64,000 nucleotides of DNA from Leclercia adecarboxylata (GTDB lineage: Bacteria > Pseudomonadota > Gammaproteobacteria > Enterobacterales > Enterobacteriaceae). Position numbers and translations under genes: made by a program. The stretch lies in assembly GCF_006874705.1 (NCBI RefSeq), contig NZ_CP035382.1, positions 124,001 to 188,000 of the forward strand, given 5' to 3'. The stretch's first letter is position 1. Each line of letters starts with the position of its first letter. The notes under the pieces were generated by a model. That model saw only the letters and a program-made list of their open reading frames with translations. It made no database searches and had not been told where the DNA came from. Of this stretch, positions 16,344 through 25,027 are shown piece after piece.

Positions 16344-17120
16344 TCAAAGAGTGCCAAGTTCAACATTAGCTATATACGCGCTGCGATATGCTCCCAATTT
16401 CGCTTTCAGTTGTGATTGCAGCGTTTTCATTGCGTAAGCATCAATAGAAAGCACGCCTGTGCGTTGGCGCAATGAGGCCTGACCTTTTTGCAGTTTAAAA
16501 AACAGAACCTGCGTCAAGGTATTATCCGCTCGAAGAGAAAAAGCCATTGCACTTGCTGTGAGACCTTGATTCGGCCTGGAATATATACAGGTGAACTGGA
16601 AACGGCCAATATTGTCATGTCGACTTTGTTGATTAAAAAGGGTGATGAATGGCGCATGGTTGGTCATGCTACGCAATCCATTCAATACAGCGAGAACAGC
16701 TTCTACTGCTCCGGCTACAGGGCTTAAAAAAGAAGTAATCACGCCAATTATCGCCTGATGAACGTCGAGCGTATCTCCCTCATAATGAAGCTCCATACTT
16801 TCTTTTTCCTCAATAACCCAGCCAAGTACCGCCAGATTGGTGAAATAGGCATCAAAGAACTTCAGCGGATCAGGATCCGCGTTAACGCTTTTCGCCGCGG
16901 CGAGCTGTGCGAAAAGGGACGAGTCTGTAATGGCCTGCCGCAATTCCGCCTCTACCCCAGCCATGAAAGAAACAACATTTGAGCCGACAACCAGCGACTG
17001 TTTGCTGGATGTTTTTAAATCCGGCATTCCCATTCCTTTATCAATACCGAACAGCTCGGGTTTTGAGGGTAAAGAGGCATTCACAATAAAACGCTGTGCA
17101 TACTCTTGATCGAAGACCAT
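16344..17120 (-). CDS. Protein of unknown family, third gene of the hydrolase operon
   Basis: I do not recognise this 258-residue protein. It has no signal peptide and no catalytic motif that I can identify. Residues ~122-148 (AIIGVITSFLSPVAGAVEAV and onward) are a long, glycine/alanine-rich hydrophobic stretch that could insert in a membrane or pack as a buried helical hairpin. The C-terminal half (~170-258) alternates polar and hydrophobic residues in a way that suggests beta strands followed by a helix (AYAMKTLQSQLKAKLGAYRS). It starts five bases after the upstream stop with CGGAG as ribosome site, so it belongs to the operon. A pore-forming, chaperone or immunity-like role are all possible; none is shown. 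Confidence 0.75.
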   Translation of the reverse strand: MVFDQEYAQRFIVNASLPSKPELFGIDKGMGMPDLKTSSKQSLVVGSNVVSFMAGVEAELRQAITDSSLFAQLAAAKSVNADPDPLKFFDAYFTNLAVLGWVIEEKESMELHYEGDTLDVHQAIIGVITSFLSPVAGAVEAVLAVLNGLRSMTNHAPFITLFNQQSRHDNIGRFQFTCIYSRPNQGLTASAMAFSLRADNTLTQVLFFKLQKGQASLRQRTGVLSIDAYAMKTLQSQLKAKLGAYRSAYIANVELGTL

Positions 17121-17125
17121 GATGT

Positions 17126-18667
17126 CTACTCCGTTGCGTTATACACGGTGTACTCAAGGTAGAGTTCGCAGGAACTCAGCCGATTATCGAAATGCGGGTA
17201 AAGCGTATCTGTTGGGTCATCGTTACGAAAAACTCGCCCTTTCGTTGCTGCCAGAAGAGCATCATTTAACCGCGCGTCTGGCATATGCCATCCCTTAACA
17301 CCCTGTTGCTTGCCAAAAGCCTCATCCGTAGAGATTGCCGCGACCAGATCGGGGTGAGTCATCAGGCCAAGGCCTCTCTCCTTGATCGTGGCGTTATCGC
17401 TGCCATGATGCGAAACCTTGTAAAATCGCACGCGGCCAAGAATGTCAGCCGCAGTAAGCTCCTGATGTCCATATAGGTATGATTGGTCGTGCCACGATAA
17501 CCAGTTACCTACCTGAGCATCCCCCGGGAAAAGCATAAAGGTTCCGTCAGGAAGCTCAAAAGCCAGGACAAGGCTGGTATTATTGGTATCAGCGTCGAGC
17601 TTGAGGGCCAGTTGACCCGCTGCGCCCATCCAGTCCGAATCAATCGTTCGGCGCGACAGATCGCATCCGTCTTCGGATGTCTGAGCGAAATAGTGTTCTT
17701 TGAACCAGAGAAAGGTACTCCAGTCGCTGCCTGCAGATGCCTCATTCGACGCATGCACCTGCTCAACATGGAAACAATTGAAACGTTTGGCGAAAGGCTG
17801 GTCGTTATCCGGATCGAGAGGCGTATTGTCAACAATTCGGAACAGCCTTTCCTCTAACGCCTGATTATCGAAATAGGTCTCTTTTGCTGTACCTGACGGC
17901 TTGTCCTTTTTCAGTCGAGAAATATTACGTGGTGGCCCCAGCACATAGGTTTTTATTCCTCCCGGTGCGGTAACCACCTGACCGGGCGACAGGAATGCCT
18001 TACTTACCGCCTCGGTTTTTAATTTAGCGATAATCTCCCGGCTTTGAAGGCGTCGTGGTGCGGTAGTTCTGGCGGCCAGCCCGTTATCCGCCCTTTCTTG
18101 CTCAACCGGTTCTACCAAAGGACCTAAAAAGGCATCAAGCCCGGAAAGCGCAATCTGCCTGTCAGCCGCCAGTGGTGAGGGATTCAGACCCTCCGCAACC
18201 TTTTGGATCATTTCAGAAAGAGCGGCTAATGAAAGTGTGCGTCGGTCCCGCTCCTGACGTAACTGATTGGCTAAGGCATCATTATCATCCTCGGTCCAGG
18301 CCATCCAGAGTTGCTGGATCGCCAGACCGCTAAAAATAATATCCTGCGCCTGTGAAAAGCCTGAGAGATGATCCCAGTGTTCATGGGTTATCACTAACAG
18401 ATCCAAAGTCCCTTTTTGGGTTATCTTGCCCTCATCATCGAATTTTCCCCCGGTCATAATGACGATATCAGTCGCGATTTTCCGCATTCGCTCATGGGCT
18501 TGTGTCGTGCCCATCAGAACGCCAAAATCGATCAATATATGCGCAGGGGGATTAAGTTCGTTCGCCACCCTAATGAGAAAGCAATCGCCCAGATAACCGC
18601 GATAATCACTACCCTCACCGCCTAATGCGCGGTACATGCGAACCGTTATTGTTGGTTGCGTCATCAT
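17126..18667 (-). CDS. Metallo-beta-lactamase-fold hydrolase, ComEC-C-like
   Basis: A 513-residue protein of the metallo-beta-lactamase superfamily. The main metal motif is T94-H-E-H-W-D-H100 (LLVITHEHWDHLSGF), preceded by a strand-turn with D47 (ILIDFGV). Later ligands fit PGD at 381-383 (MLFPGDAQ) and SHHGS at 419-423, the pattern of the ComEC/Rec2 C-terminal and related stand-alone hydrolases (COG2333 type), which act on nucleotides or phosphodiesters where known. A ~200-residue insertion separates the two halves. The ATG overlaps the TGA of the peptidase gene (ATGA) with AGGGGG upstream. No signal peptide or membrane helices are present, so it is not a DNA-uptake channel itself. Confidence 0.8.
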   Translation of the reverse strand: MMTQPTITVRMYRALGGEGSDYRGYLGDCFLIRVANELNPPAHILIDFGVLMGTTQAHERMRKIATDIVIMTGGKFDDEGKITQKGTLDLLVITHEHWDHLSGFSQAQDIIFSGLAIQQLWMAWTEDDNDALANQLRQERDRRTLSLAALSEMIQKVAEGLNPSPLAADRQIALSGLDAFLGPLVEPVEQERADNGLAARTTAPRRLQSREIIAKLKTEAVSKAFLSPGQVVTAPGGIKTYVLGPPRNISRLKKDKPSGTAKETYFDNQALEERLFRIVDNTPLDPDNDQPFAKRFNCFHVEQVHASNEASAGSDWSTFLWFKEHYFAQTSEDGCDLSRRTIDSDWMGAAGQLALKLDADTNNTSLVLAFELPDGTFMLFPGDAQVGNWLSWHDQSYLYGHQELTAADILGRVRFYKVSHHGSDNATIKERGLGLMTHPDLVAAISTDEAFGKQQGVKGWHMPDARLNDALLAATKGRVFRNDDPTDTLYPHFDNRLSSCELYLEYTVYNATE

Positions 18668-20712
18668 AGCCCCCTGTGCAGGAAGGCGAATGGCTCGCAG
18701 TTCGCATGTGAATATAACCCTGGTGCCAGCCCCAGGGTTTGCCCCGTCCTGAATGCCCGCTGAACCGCTAACCTTTTGTTGTCGCAAACATTCTTTCTAA
18801 TGATGCGGATTAATTTTCCATCTCGCAGGTCGATGTGGATCGTCGCACCGCCGCGGAACCAGAAATCAGGATCCCGAGTTAAAAGTGCGATATTCCCCGC
18901 ATCCGCTTTCTCCTGATCGGCCGGATCATCAAATCCACGCCGTTTCTGGGTGATCTGTATGATAAGTTGATGCGTCTCTTGACCTTCCGGCCCAACACGA
19001 CGCGCAATACGTGCAGAATGAACCTCGAAAGTGGGGACGTTAGAAAATTCACCATTCTGTGTTGCTCTCCCCGTCCACAGGGTAGCAACAAGGGGGACGG
19101 GCGACTTACGTATAGGATTATCGAAAGCAATGAGCCGCATACCCAACAGCTTTTCCCATCCTTCGTCAAACGGGCTATCCTGCTCGAACCAGGCGTGAAT
19201 GCGTGCCTGATTGCGCTGGATTGATAACATTGCGGCTTCCCGGAGATTACGTCTCCCGCCGCCCGTCGCTCCCGGCTCCCCTGGCTTGATCGAACCTGAT
19301 AATTCGAGTGTATTCAGCAGCCCGGAGAAAACATTACTCAACCCCTCTTCAGGGCTACGACCCCTGGAACCAAATTCGGGAGCTTCCGTAAGATCAGGTT
19401 CATCCCATAACAGACTCTCAGGTGCCATCGAAATGCAGCCAGGCACAGTTATGCCTCGTTTTTTAAAGGCTTCAACGAAAGCAATGCGATAGCGCATTGG
19501 ATCATGCGCCACCAGATCGGTATCAGCCGTAATAATTGCGCGTAAATATTCGCCAAAATGTAAATCGACGGGCGGAATATAGTCCAGGGCACGCACACAC
19601 ATACGTAGCACTTGATCCGCAGCTTTTGCTGCTTCAATGGCAAGGCGATTAACCAATTCCGTTGGGAGATAATCCTGGTTTGAGGCGGCCCCAGAGAACG
19701 CCAGGCGAAAAAGGTCGGCGGTCCTTTGCTCATAAATCGTGACGAAGGCATCGAAGATAGCAGCAACGAGAAACCCGCCCCGCTCATGCGACTCAAAGGT
19801 TTCAGACAATTTTTTGGGCGGGCTGAGAGCGTTATGCTCTCCTCCTTCAGTCGCTGTCGCAGAGGTACTCAAGTATTGCAGCGCATAACGTAAAGCACCG
19901 TGACAACCCGTTGCATGACCGAACTGAAGCGCAAGTCCGTTTAATAATCCAGGTTCACGCAGCGAACCTTTATTCTGCGCCAACTGGTGCCGGACGACGT
20001 TTGTCATGCTGAAATGCTGTAGTAATGCGATGATATCTGCGAAGGCTTCATGAAAAGCCAGAGAGTCCAGATTGGAGGCTTCAATCGAACGCTGTTGCAT
20101 GCCATGGAGAATGGCATGTGTGGTCTCATGGGCAATGATATCCTGCGAAAGGCAGGTAAAAACCCAGGAGCAGGAGGCGACATCGCCTTCCGGGTGCTTA
20201 AAGTATCCAAATAATAAAGCCCGCTTAGTGGGGCTGTAATAGGCATTCATTTCACGCAGAGCATGGGGATAAATACGTAGCCGTCGCGTAAAATTACGTT
20301 CCGGTGAGGATTTCGGTGCGTTACGATCGCCCGCCCACAAAACAAGACGTCCTAGCGCACGCTCGAAATTACGTATAGTTCGCATTGCAACGGCGAATAC
20401 CATCTGCTGATGGTACTGCGGGTTGCCTTCGGAAGGGGGTAATCCATCCTGTGCCAGCAAAAAAGGATCATTGAGATCGGTTGGAGTGTAAAAGAGTCCT
20501 GAGCTGGGATCGTAATCAATTACTTCAAGATAATCATTGATGGGGCCGGTTTCTAACTGATCCTCCCAACGGGTTTCCCAGGGAAGCTCAATAACCGTAT
20601 TGTTAATAACCGCGGTTTTAAGCTCCACGGAAGATTGTGGATCGAAAGCATAAACATTGAGTCGCCGCACAGGGGGTTTTGGCAGCGGGGAGATCGGCTG
20701 GTAACTTTTCAT
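18664..20712 (-). CDS. Thermolysin-like (M4-type gluzincin) metallopeptidase
   Basis: A 682-residue protein, first gene of the island operon. The zinc site is H195-E196-T-T-H199 with E222 as third ligand (FHEAFADI), 23 residues downstream as in thermolysin. The preceding NAYYSPTKRALLFGYF (from N156) resembles the NA-x-W...YG-x-G strand that lies over the M4 active site. Unlike secreted M4 enzymes it has no signal peptide or recognisable propeptide, and it carries ~440 further residues after the catalytic part whose fold I cannot name. The start at MKSYQPIS has AGAAGAG upstream; a GTG five codons earlier is less likely. It is coupled to the next gene by ATGA. Substrate unknown. Confidence 0.8.
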   Translation of the reverse strand: MKSYQPISPLPKPPVRRLNVYAFDPQSSVELKTAVINNTVIELPWETRWEDQLETGPINDYLEVIDYDPSSGLFYTPTDLNDPFLLAQDGLPPSEGNPQYHQQMVFAVAMRTIRNFERALGRLVLWAGDRNAPKSSPERNFTRRLRIYPHALREMNAYYSPTKRALLFGYFKHPEGDVASCSWVFTCLSQDIIAHETTHAILHGMQQRSIEASNLDSLAFHEAFADIIALLQHFSMTNVVRHQLAQNKGSLREPGLLNGLALQFGHATGCHGALRYALQYLSTSATATEGGEHNALSPPKKLSETFESHERGGFLVAAIFDAFVTIYEQRTADLFRLAFSGAASNQDYLPTELVNRLAIEAAKAADQVLRMCVRALDYIPPVDLHFGEYLRAIITADTDLVAHDPMRYRIAFVEAFKKRGITVPGCISMAPESLLWDEPDLTEAPEFGSRGRSPEEGLSNVFSGLLNTLELSGSIKPGEPGATGGGRRNLREAAMLSIQRNQARIHAWFEQDSPFDEGWEKLLGMRLIAFDNPIRKSPVPLVATLWTGRATQNGEFSNVPTFEVHSARIARRVGPEGQETHQLIIQITQKRRGFDDPADQEKADAGNIALLTRDPDFWFRGGATIHIDLRDGKLIRIIRKNVCDNKRLAVQRAFRTGQTLGLAPGLYSHANCEPFAFLHRGL

Positions 20713-20997
20713 CGTATCTCTTCTCACTGATGTGGTAGAGGAATACTTGCGATGCCGTCAGTTCCAACAGCTGACAAACAACCTGCAATATCTCAACGCT
20801 AAAAATGACGTAATGAGAGTGGCCCACCGATTTAAGGTGAGAAAGAGGAGCCAACGGTAATTCTGAATAATAGATATCCGTCAGCTATACGCCGTAATCA
20901 ATATGTATGAATTCTTAATCGTGCCTGGAAATAGGCAATCGTGGGTACAAGCGCGGCATGAGTCGCCTGAATTCAGGCGACGACTCAGCGAGTACTC
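20713..20997. other. Intergenic region upstream of the hydrolase operon
   Basis: About 285 bases between the peptidase start and the erfK stop. The island promoter should lie here on the minus strand, but no convincing -35/-10 pair stands out by eye. The only marked element is the palindrome at 20962-20981. Short frames in it lack ribosome sites. Confidence 0.5.
20962..20981. repeat. Perfect 20-bp palindrome between erfK and the island
   Basis: GTCGCCTGAATTCAGGCGAC is fully self-complementary. It lies 17 bases past the erfK stop. As RNA it would form a hairpin with almost no loop, and no T-run follows on either strand, so a standard terminator is unlikely. A protein-binding site or an island boundary mark are alternatives. 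Confidence 0.6.
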
Positions 20998-21936
20998 CTA
21001 TAGCAGTGGCGCACTCCGGGCACCCCAACTGATATTCACCGGCATTCCCGACCGGCGCTCCAGCGCCTCGCTAACGCGCACGGCGTCCACATCCCCACCG
21101 TTAATCTGCGCGCGTAATCCTGGCGTCATCGGCAGCGGCACTTTATTCGTCGATTCAAACTCTGCACGATTACGCGACAGCGGTTCGTGGACTTCCACCC
21201 AGCGACTGCCGTCCCGCTCGGTGGTGACTTTCACCGGCTGATCGATCAGCTGGACACGGGTTCCGACCGGGACATTATCGAACAGATACTTAATATCGTC
21301 GTTCCGCAGACGAATACAGCCTTGGCTGACGCGCAGCCCGATGCCAAAGTTCGCATTGGTGCCATGAATGGCATACAACCTGCCGATATAGAGAGCATAC
21401 AGCCCCATCGGGTTGTCCGGGCCCGCGGGAACAAATGCGGGCAGGGTCTTGCCCTCTTTGGCGTAGGCGCGACGGGTGTTTGGCGTTGGCGACCAGGTTG
21501 GCCCGTCCTGCTTACGCTCGACAGCAGTGACCCAGTTACGCGGCGTTTCCCGTCCGGCCTCGCCTATGCCGATAGGGAAGATCTCAACGGTATTGCCCTC
21601 TTTGGGGTAGTAGTACAGGCGCATTTCCGCCACGTTCACCACAATCCCCTCCCGCACGGTCGGCGGTAAGATGATCTGCTGTGGGACGATCAGCTGCGAG
21701 CCTGATTTAGGTAAAAACGGATCGGCTCCCGGGTTGGCCTCCAGCATATTGCTCAGCCCCTGCCCGTACTGCGCCGCAAAGGCTTCGAGCGGCAACCTGT
21801 TGTCAGCCGGAACGGTGATCGTCTGTGGGCTTCCCACCAGACGACTGCCTTCAGGCGGCAACGGGTAGCTCACCGCCAGCGCGCTCTGACTGACCAGTAA
21901 TGCTGCAAAACAGCCCAAAATAGTACTACGACGCAT
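20998..21936 (-). CDS. erfK: L,D-transpeptidase ErfK (LdtA)
   Basis: A periplasmic L,D-transpeptidase that attaches Braun lipoprotein to peptidoglycan. The 312-residue precursor starts [10 protein letters not shown] and has a signal peptide cleaved after ALA. A LysM-like segment ([20 protein letters not shown]) precedes the YkuD catalytic domain with [20 protein letters not shown], where the cysteine of SQGC is the nucleophile and the HGT histidine assists. Length and sequence match E. coli ErfK. An earlier in-frame start eight codons upstream is less likely. It is transcribed toward the island and divergent from shiA. Confidence 0.93.
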   Translation of the reverse strand: MRRSTILGCFAALLVSQSALAVSYPLPPEGSRLVGSPQTITVPADNRLPLEAFAAQYGQGLSNMLEANPGADPFLPKSGSQLIVPQQIILPPTVREGIVVNVAEMRLYYYPKEGNTVEIFPIGIGEAGRETPRNWVTAVERKQDGPTWSPTPNTRRAYAKEGKTLPAFVPAGPDNPMGLYALYIGRLYAIHGTNANFGIGLRVSQGCIRLRNDDIKYLFDNVPVGTRVQLIDQPVKVTTERDGSRWVEVHEPLSRNRAEFESTNKVPLPMTPGLRAQINGGDVDAVRVSEALERRSGMPVNISWGARSAPLL

Positions 21937-22173
21937 CATTCCCTTCCTCTGTCGCTCCACGTATCAGACAAGCATAGCCTTGTTGCTGCGTTTATCGCCA
22001 GATAACAAATCATCATGTCGATAAATATCACCCGTTTAGCTCACTCGGGGATAAAAACGTTTTCACCTGCCCGCTGTCGGGGTAGTCTCATACCCGTCGC
22101 TATTTTCAGGCGACCGCAATGTGAGTGATCTTCTTCCTATACCAATAAAAAAATAACGTCAGACAGGACCACT

Positions 22174-23484
22174 ATGGACACCACCCTCGCATCCTCGTCC
22201 CCCGACGGGGCAACACCATCGCTAAATCGTGCGCGCCGCGCGGCCCTCGGCAGTTTTGCCGGTGCGGTAGTCGACTGGTACGATTTTCTGCTGTACGGCA
22301 TTACCGCCGCGCTGGTCTTTAACCGCGAATTTTTCCCGCAGATTAGCCCGGCAATGGGTACGCTCGCTGCCTTTGCCACCTTTGGCGTCGGCTTTCTGTT
22401 CCGCCCGCTCGGCGGGGTGATCTTTGGCCATTTTGGCGACAAGCTGGGGCGCAAACGGATGCTGATGCTGACGGTGTGGATGATGGGCATCGCCACCGCG
22501 CTGATTGGTATCCTGCCCTCCTTTGCTACGATTGGCTGGTGGGCACCGGTTCTGCTGGTCACCCTGCGCGCCGTTCAGGGCTTCGCCGTCGGCGGCGAAT
22601 GGGGCGGCGCAGCGCTGCTGTCGGTGGAAAGCGCCCCGGCACGAAAAAAAGCGTTCTACAGTAGCGGCGTGCAGGTGGGATATGGCGTTGGCCTGCTGCT
22701 CTCCACCGGGCTGGTGTCGCTGATCAGCACGCTCACCACCGACGAGCAGTTCCTGAGCTGGGGCTGGCGGATCCCGTTCCTGTTCAGCATCGTGCTGGTG
22801 CTGGGTGCTTTATGGGTGCGTAAGGGGATGGACGAGTCCGCCGAATTCGAGCAGCAGCGTCAGCAGCCCGCTGAGAAGCGCCGCCTGCCGGTGATGGACG
22901 CGTTGATCCGCCATCCGGGCGCCTTTTTAAAAATCATCGCCCTGCGCCTGTGCGAGTTGCTGACCATGTACATCGTCACGGCCTTTGCCCTGAGCTACTC
23001 CACCCAGAATCTCGGCCTGCCCCGCGAGCTGTTCCTCAATATTGGTCTGCTGGTGGGCGGTATCAGCTGCCTGACCATCCCCTGTTTCGCCTGGCTGGCG
23101 GACCGCTTTGGCCGCCGCCGGGTCTATATCACCGGTGCGCTCACCGGCGCCCTGAGCACTTTCCCGTTCTTTATGGCGCTCGAAGCCCAGTCGATAGTCT
23201 GGATTGTGGTATTCGCTATCCTGCTGGCGAATATCGCCCATGACATGGTGGTCTGCGTCCAGCAGCCGATGTTCACCGAGATGTTTGGCGCGAGCTACCG
23301 CTACAGCGGCGCGGGCGTTGGCTATCAGGTAGCAAGCGTGGTGGGCGGCGGGTTTACGCCATTTATCGCCGCCGCGCTGGTGACCTTCTCCGGCGGCGAC
23401 TGGCACAGCGTGGCGATCTATCTGCTGGCCGGTTGTCTGCTCTCTGCCGCCACGGCCCTGCTGATGAAACAGGCTTCATCCTGA
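22174..23484 (+). CDS. shiA: Shikimate:proton symporter ShiA
   Basis: A 436-residue major facilitator superfamily transporter that imports shikimate. Twelve hydrophobic helices are visible. The N-terminal half contains VVDWYDFLLYGITAALVFN and the loop motif HFGDKLGRKRML between helices 2 and 3; a second copy, WLADRFGRRRVYI, lies between helices 8 and 9. The sequence matches E. coli ShiA almost residue for residue in the first 200 positions. It precedes amn in the same direction, as in E. coli, with about 70 bases between. Confidence 0.94.
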   Translation: MDTTLASSSPDGATPSLNRARRAALGSFAGAVVDWYDFLLYGITAALVFNREFFPQISPAMGTLAAFATFGVGFLFRPLGGVIFGHFGDKLGRKRMLMLTVWMMGIATALIGILPSFATIGWWAPVLLVTLRAVQGFAVGGEWGGAALLSVESAPARKKAFYSSGVQVGYGVGLLLSTGLVSLISTLTTDEQFLSWGWRIPFLFSIVLVLGALWVRKGMDESAEFEQQRQQPAEKRRLPVMDALIRHPGAFLKIIALRLCELLTMYIVTAFALSYSTQNLGLPRELFLNIGLLVGGISCLTIPCFAWLADRFGRRRVYITGALTGALSTFPFFMALEAQSIVWIVVFAILLANIAHDMVVCVQQPMFTEMFGASYRYSGAGVGYQVASVVGGGFTPFIAAALVTFSGGDWHSVAIYLLAGCLLSAATALLMKQASS

Positions 23485-23554
23485 TACTTTAGTTTCACAT
23501 CCAGGTGACATACTATCGGTGAAAGCCGTACACCTGTGGAACAAGGAGACAGAG

Positions 23555-25009
23555 ATGAATAATAAGGGCTCCAGCCTGACCCCGACTCAGGCACTGGAAA
23601 CGCTGGATGCGCTGTACGACCAGGCGGTCAACGCCCTGCGCAGCGCCATCAGCGACTATATTAAAGACGGAACGCTCCCCGATGCAGAGGCCAGAATCAA
23701 TGGCCTCTTTGTTTATCCATCGCTTTCAGTGACCTGGGATGGTAGCGCCACCAATACGCCGAAGACCCGCGCCTATGCGCGATTCACCCACGCGGGATGC
23801 TACTCCACCACCATTACCCGCCCGACGCTGTTTCGCCCGTATCTGGAAGAGCAGCTGACGCTGCTGTATCAGGATTACGGCGCCCATATCACCGTGGAGC
23901 CGTCGCGCCATGAGATCCCCTATCCGTATGTTATCGACGGCTCAGAGCTGACGCTGGACCGCTCCATGAGCGCGGGCCTGACGCGCCACTTCCCGACCAC
24001 CGAGCTGTCGCAGATCGGGGATGAGACCGCCGACGGGATCTACCATCCGGCGGAGTTTTCCCCGCTTTCGCACTTTGACGCCCGCCGCGTCGATTTTTCC
24101 CTGGCGCGCCTGCGTCACTACACCGGCACCCCGGCGGAACATTTCCAGCCGTTCGTGCTGTTCACCAACTACACCCGCTATGTGGATGAGTTTGTGCGCT
24201 GGGGTTGCAGCCAGATCCTCGATCCTGACAGCCCGTACATCGCCCTCTCCTGCGCGGGTGGGATCTGGATCACCGCTGAAACCGAAGCCCCGGAGCAGGC
24301 CATCTCCGACCTGGCGTGGAAGAAGCATCAGATGCCGGCCTGGCACCTGGTGACCGCCGATGGTCAGGGCATTACCCTGATCAACATCGGCGTTGGCCCC
24401 TCGAACGCCAAAACCATCTGCGATCATCTCGCGGTGCTGCGCCCGGACGTCTGGCTGATGATTGGCCACTGCGGCGGGCTGCGTGAAAGCCAGCTGATTG
24501 GCGATTACGTGCTGGCCCACGCCTACCTGCGTGACGACCACGTCCTGGATGCGGTGCTGCCGCCGGACATTCCGATCCCGAGCATTGCTGAAGTGCAGCG
24601 GGCGCTGTACGACGCCACCAAAGAGGTGAGCGGCATGCCGGGCGAAGAAGTTAAGCAGCGACTGCGCACCGGAACGGTGGTCACGACCGACGACCGGAAC
24701 TGGGAGCTGCGCTACTCGGCCTCGGCGCTACGCTTTAACTTAAGTCGCGCGGTGGCTATCGACATGGAGAGCGCCACCATCGCCGCCCAGGGCTACCGCT
24801 TCCGTGTGCCTTACGGCACCCTGCTGTGCGTCTCTGATAAGCCGCTGCACGGTGAAATTAAACTCCCCGGCCAGGCGAACCGTTTTTACGAGGGGGCGAT
24901 CTCTGAGCATCTGCAGATTGGCATTCGCGCCATCGACCTGCTGCGTGCCGAAGGCGATAGGTTGCACTCGCGCAAACTGCGTACCTTCAACGAGCCGCCG
25001 TTCCGCTAA
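23555..25009 (+). CDS. amn: AMP nucleosidase Amn
   Basis: Amn hydrolyses AMP to adenine and ribose 5-phosphate and helps set adenylate pools. The 484-residue protein is the same length as in E. coli. The N-terminal ~175 residues form the regulatory domain; the C-terminal part is a nucleoside-phosphorylase-type hydrolase (NIGVGPSNAKTICDHLAVLR, MIGHCGGLRESQ, IDMESATIAAQGYRF). I start it at the ATG at 23555, which has AAGGAGACAG upstream; an earlier in-frame ATG would add 12 residues. The following peptidase gene begins 18 bases after the stop, so the two are probably co-transcribed. Confidence 0.95.
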   Translation: MNNKGSSLTPTQALETLDALYDQAVNALRSAISDYIKDGTLPDAEARINGLFVYPSLSVTWDGSATNTPKTRAYARFTHAGCYSTTITRPTLFRPYLEEQLTLLYQDYGAHITVEPSRHEIPYPYVIDGSELTLDRSMSAGLTRHFPTTELSQIGDETADGIYHPAEFSPLSHFDARRVDFSLARLRHYTGTPAEHFQPFVLFTNYTRYVDEFVRWGCSQILDPDSPYIALSCAGGIWITAETEAPEQAISDLAWKKHQMPAWHLVTADGQGITLINIGVGPSNAKTICDHLAVLRPDVWLMIGHCGGLRESQLIGDYVLAHAYLRDDHVLDAVLPPDIPIPSIAEVQRALYDATKEVSGMPGEEVKQRLRTGTVVTTDDRNWELRYSASALRFNLSRAVAIDMESATIAAQGYRFRVPYGTLLCVSDKPLHGEIKLPGQANRFYEGAISEHLQIGIRAIDLLRAEGDRLHSRKLRTFNEPPFR

Positions 25010-25027
25010 TCATAAAAAAGGAAAGTT

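Larger units (their letters stand above)
14437..20997. other. Accessory island with a four-gene hydrolase operon
   Basis: This interval lies between tRNA-Asn copy 2 and erfK and has no counterpart that I know in the K-12 order. It holds four co-directional, tightly packed genes and nothing else. Base composition looks closer to 50 percent GC than the GC-rich neighbours. There is no integrase, transposase or visible partial tRNA repeat at the far end, so how it arrived is not shown. Its site beside a tRNA is the main sign of transfer. Confidence 0.7.

Noticed and set aside
20618..20854. A 78-codon minus-strand frame at the start of the island operon
   Set aside because: It overlaps the peptidase N-terminus in another frame, has no ribosome site and no recognisable features.
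14437..20997. A prophage or integrative element with an integrase
   Set aside because: No integrase, excisionase, phage structural gene or partial tRNA direct repeat was found, so only a tRNA-adjacent accessory segment is claimed.
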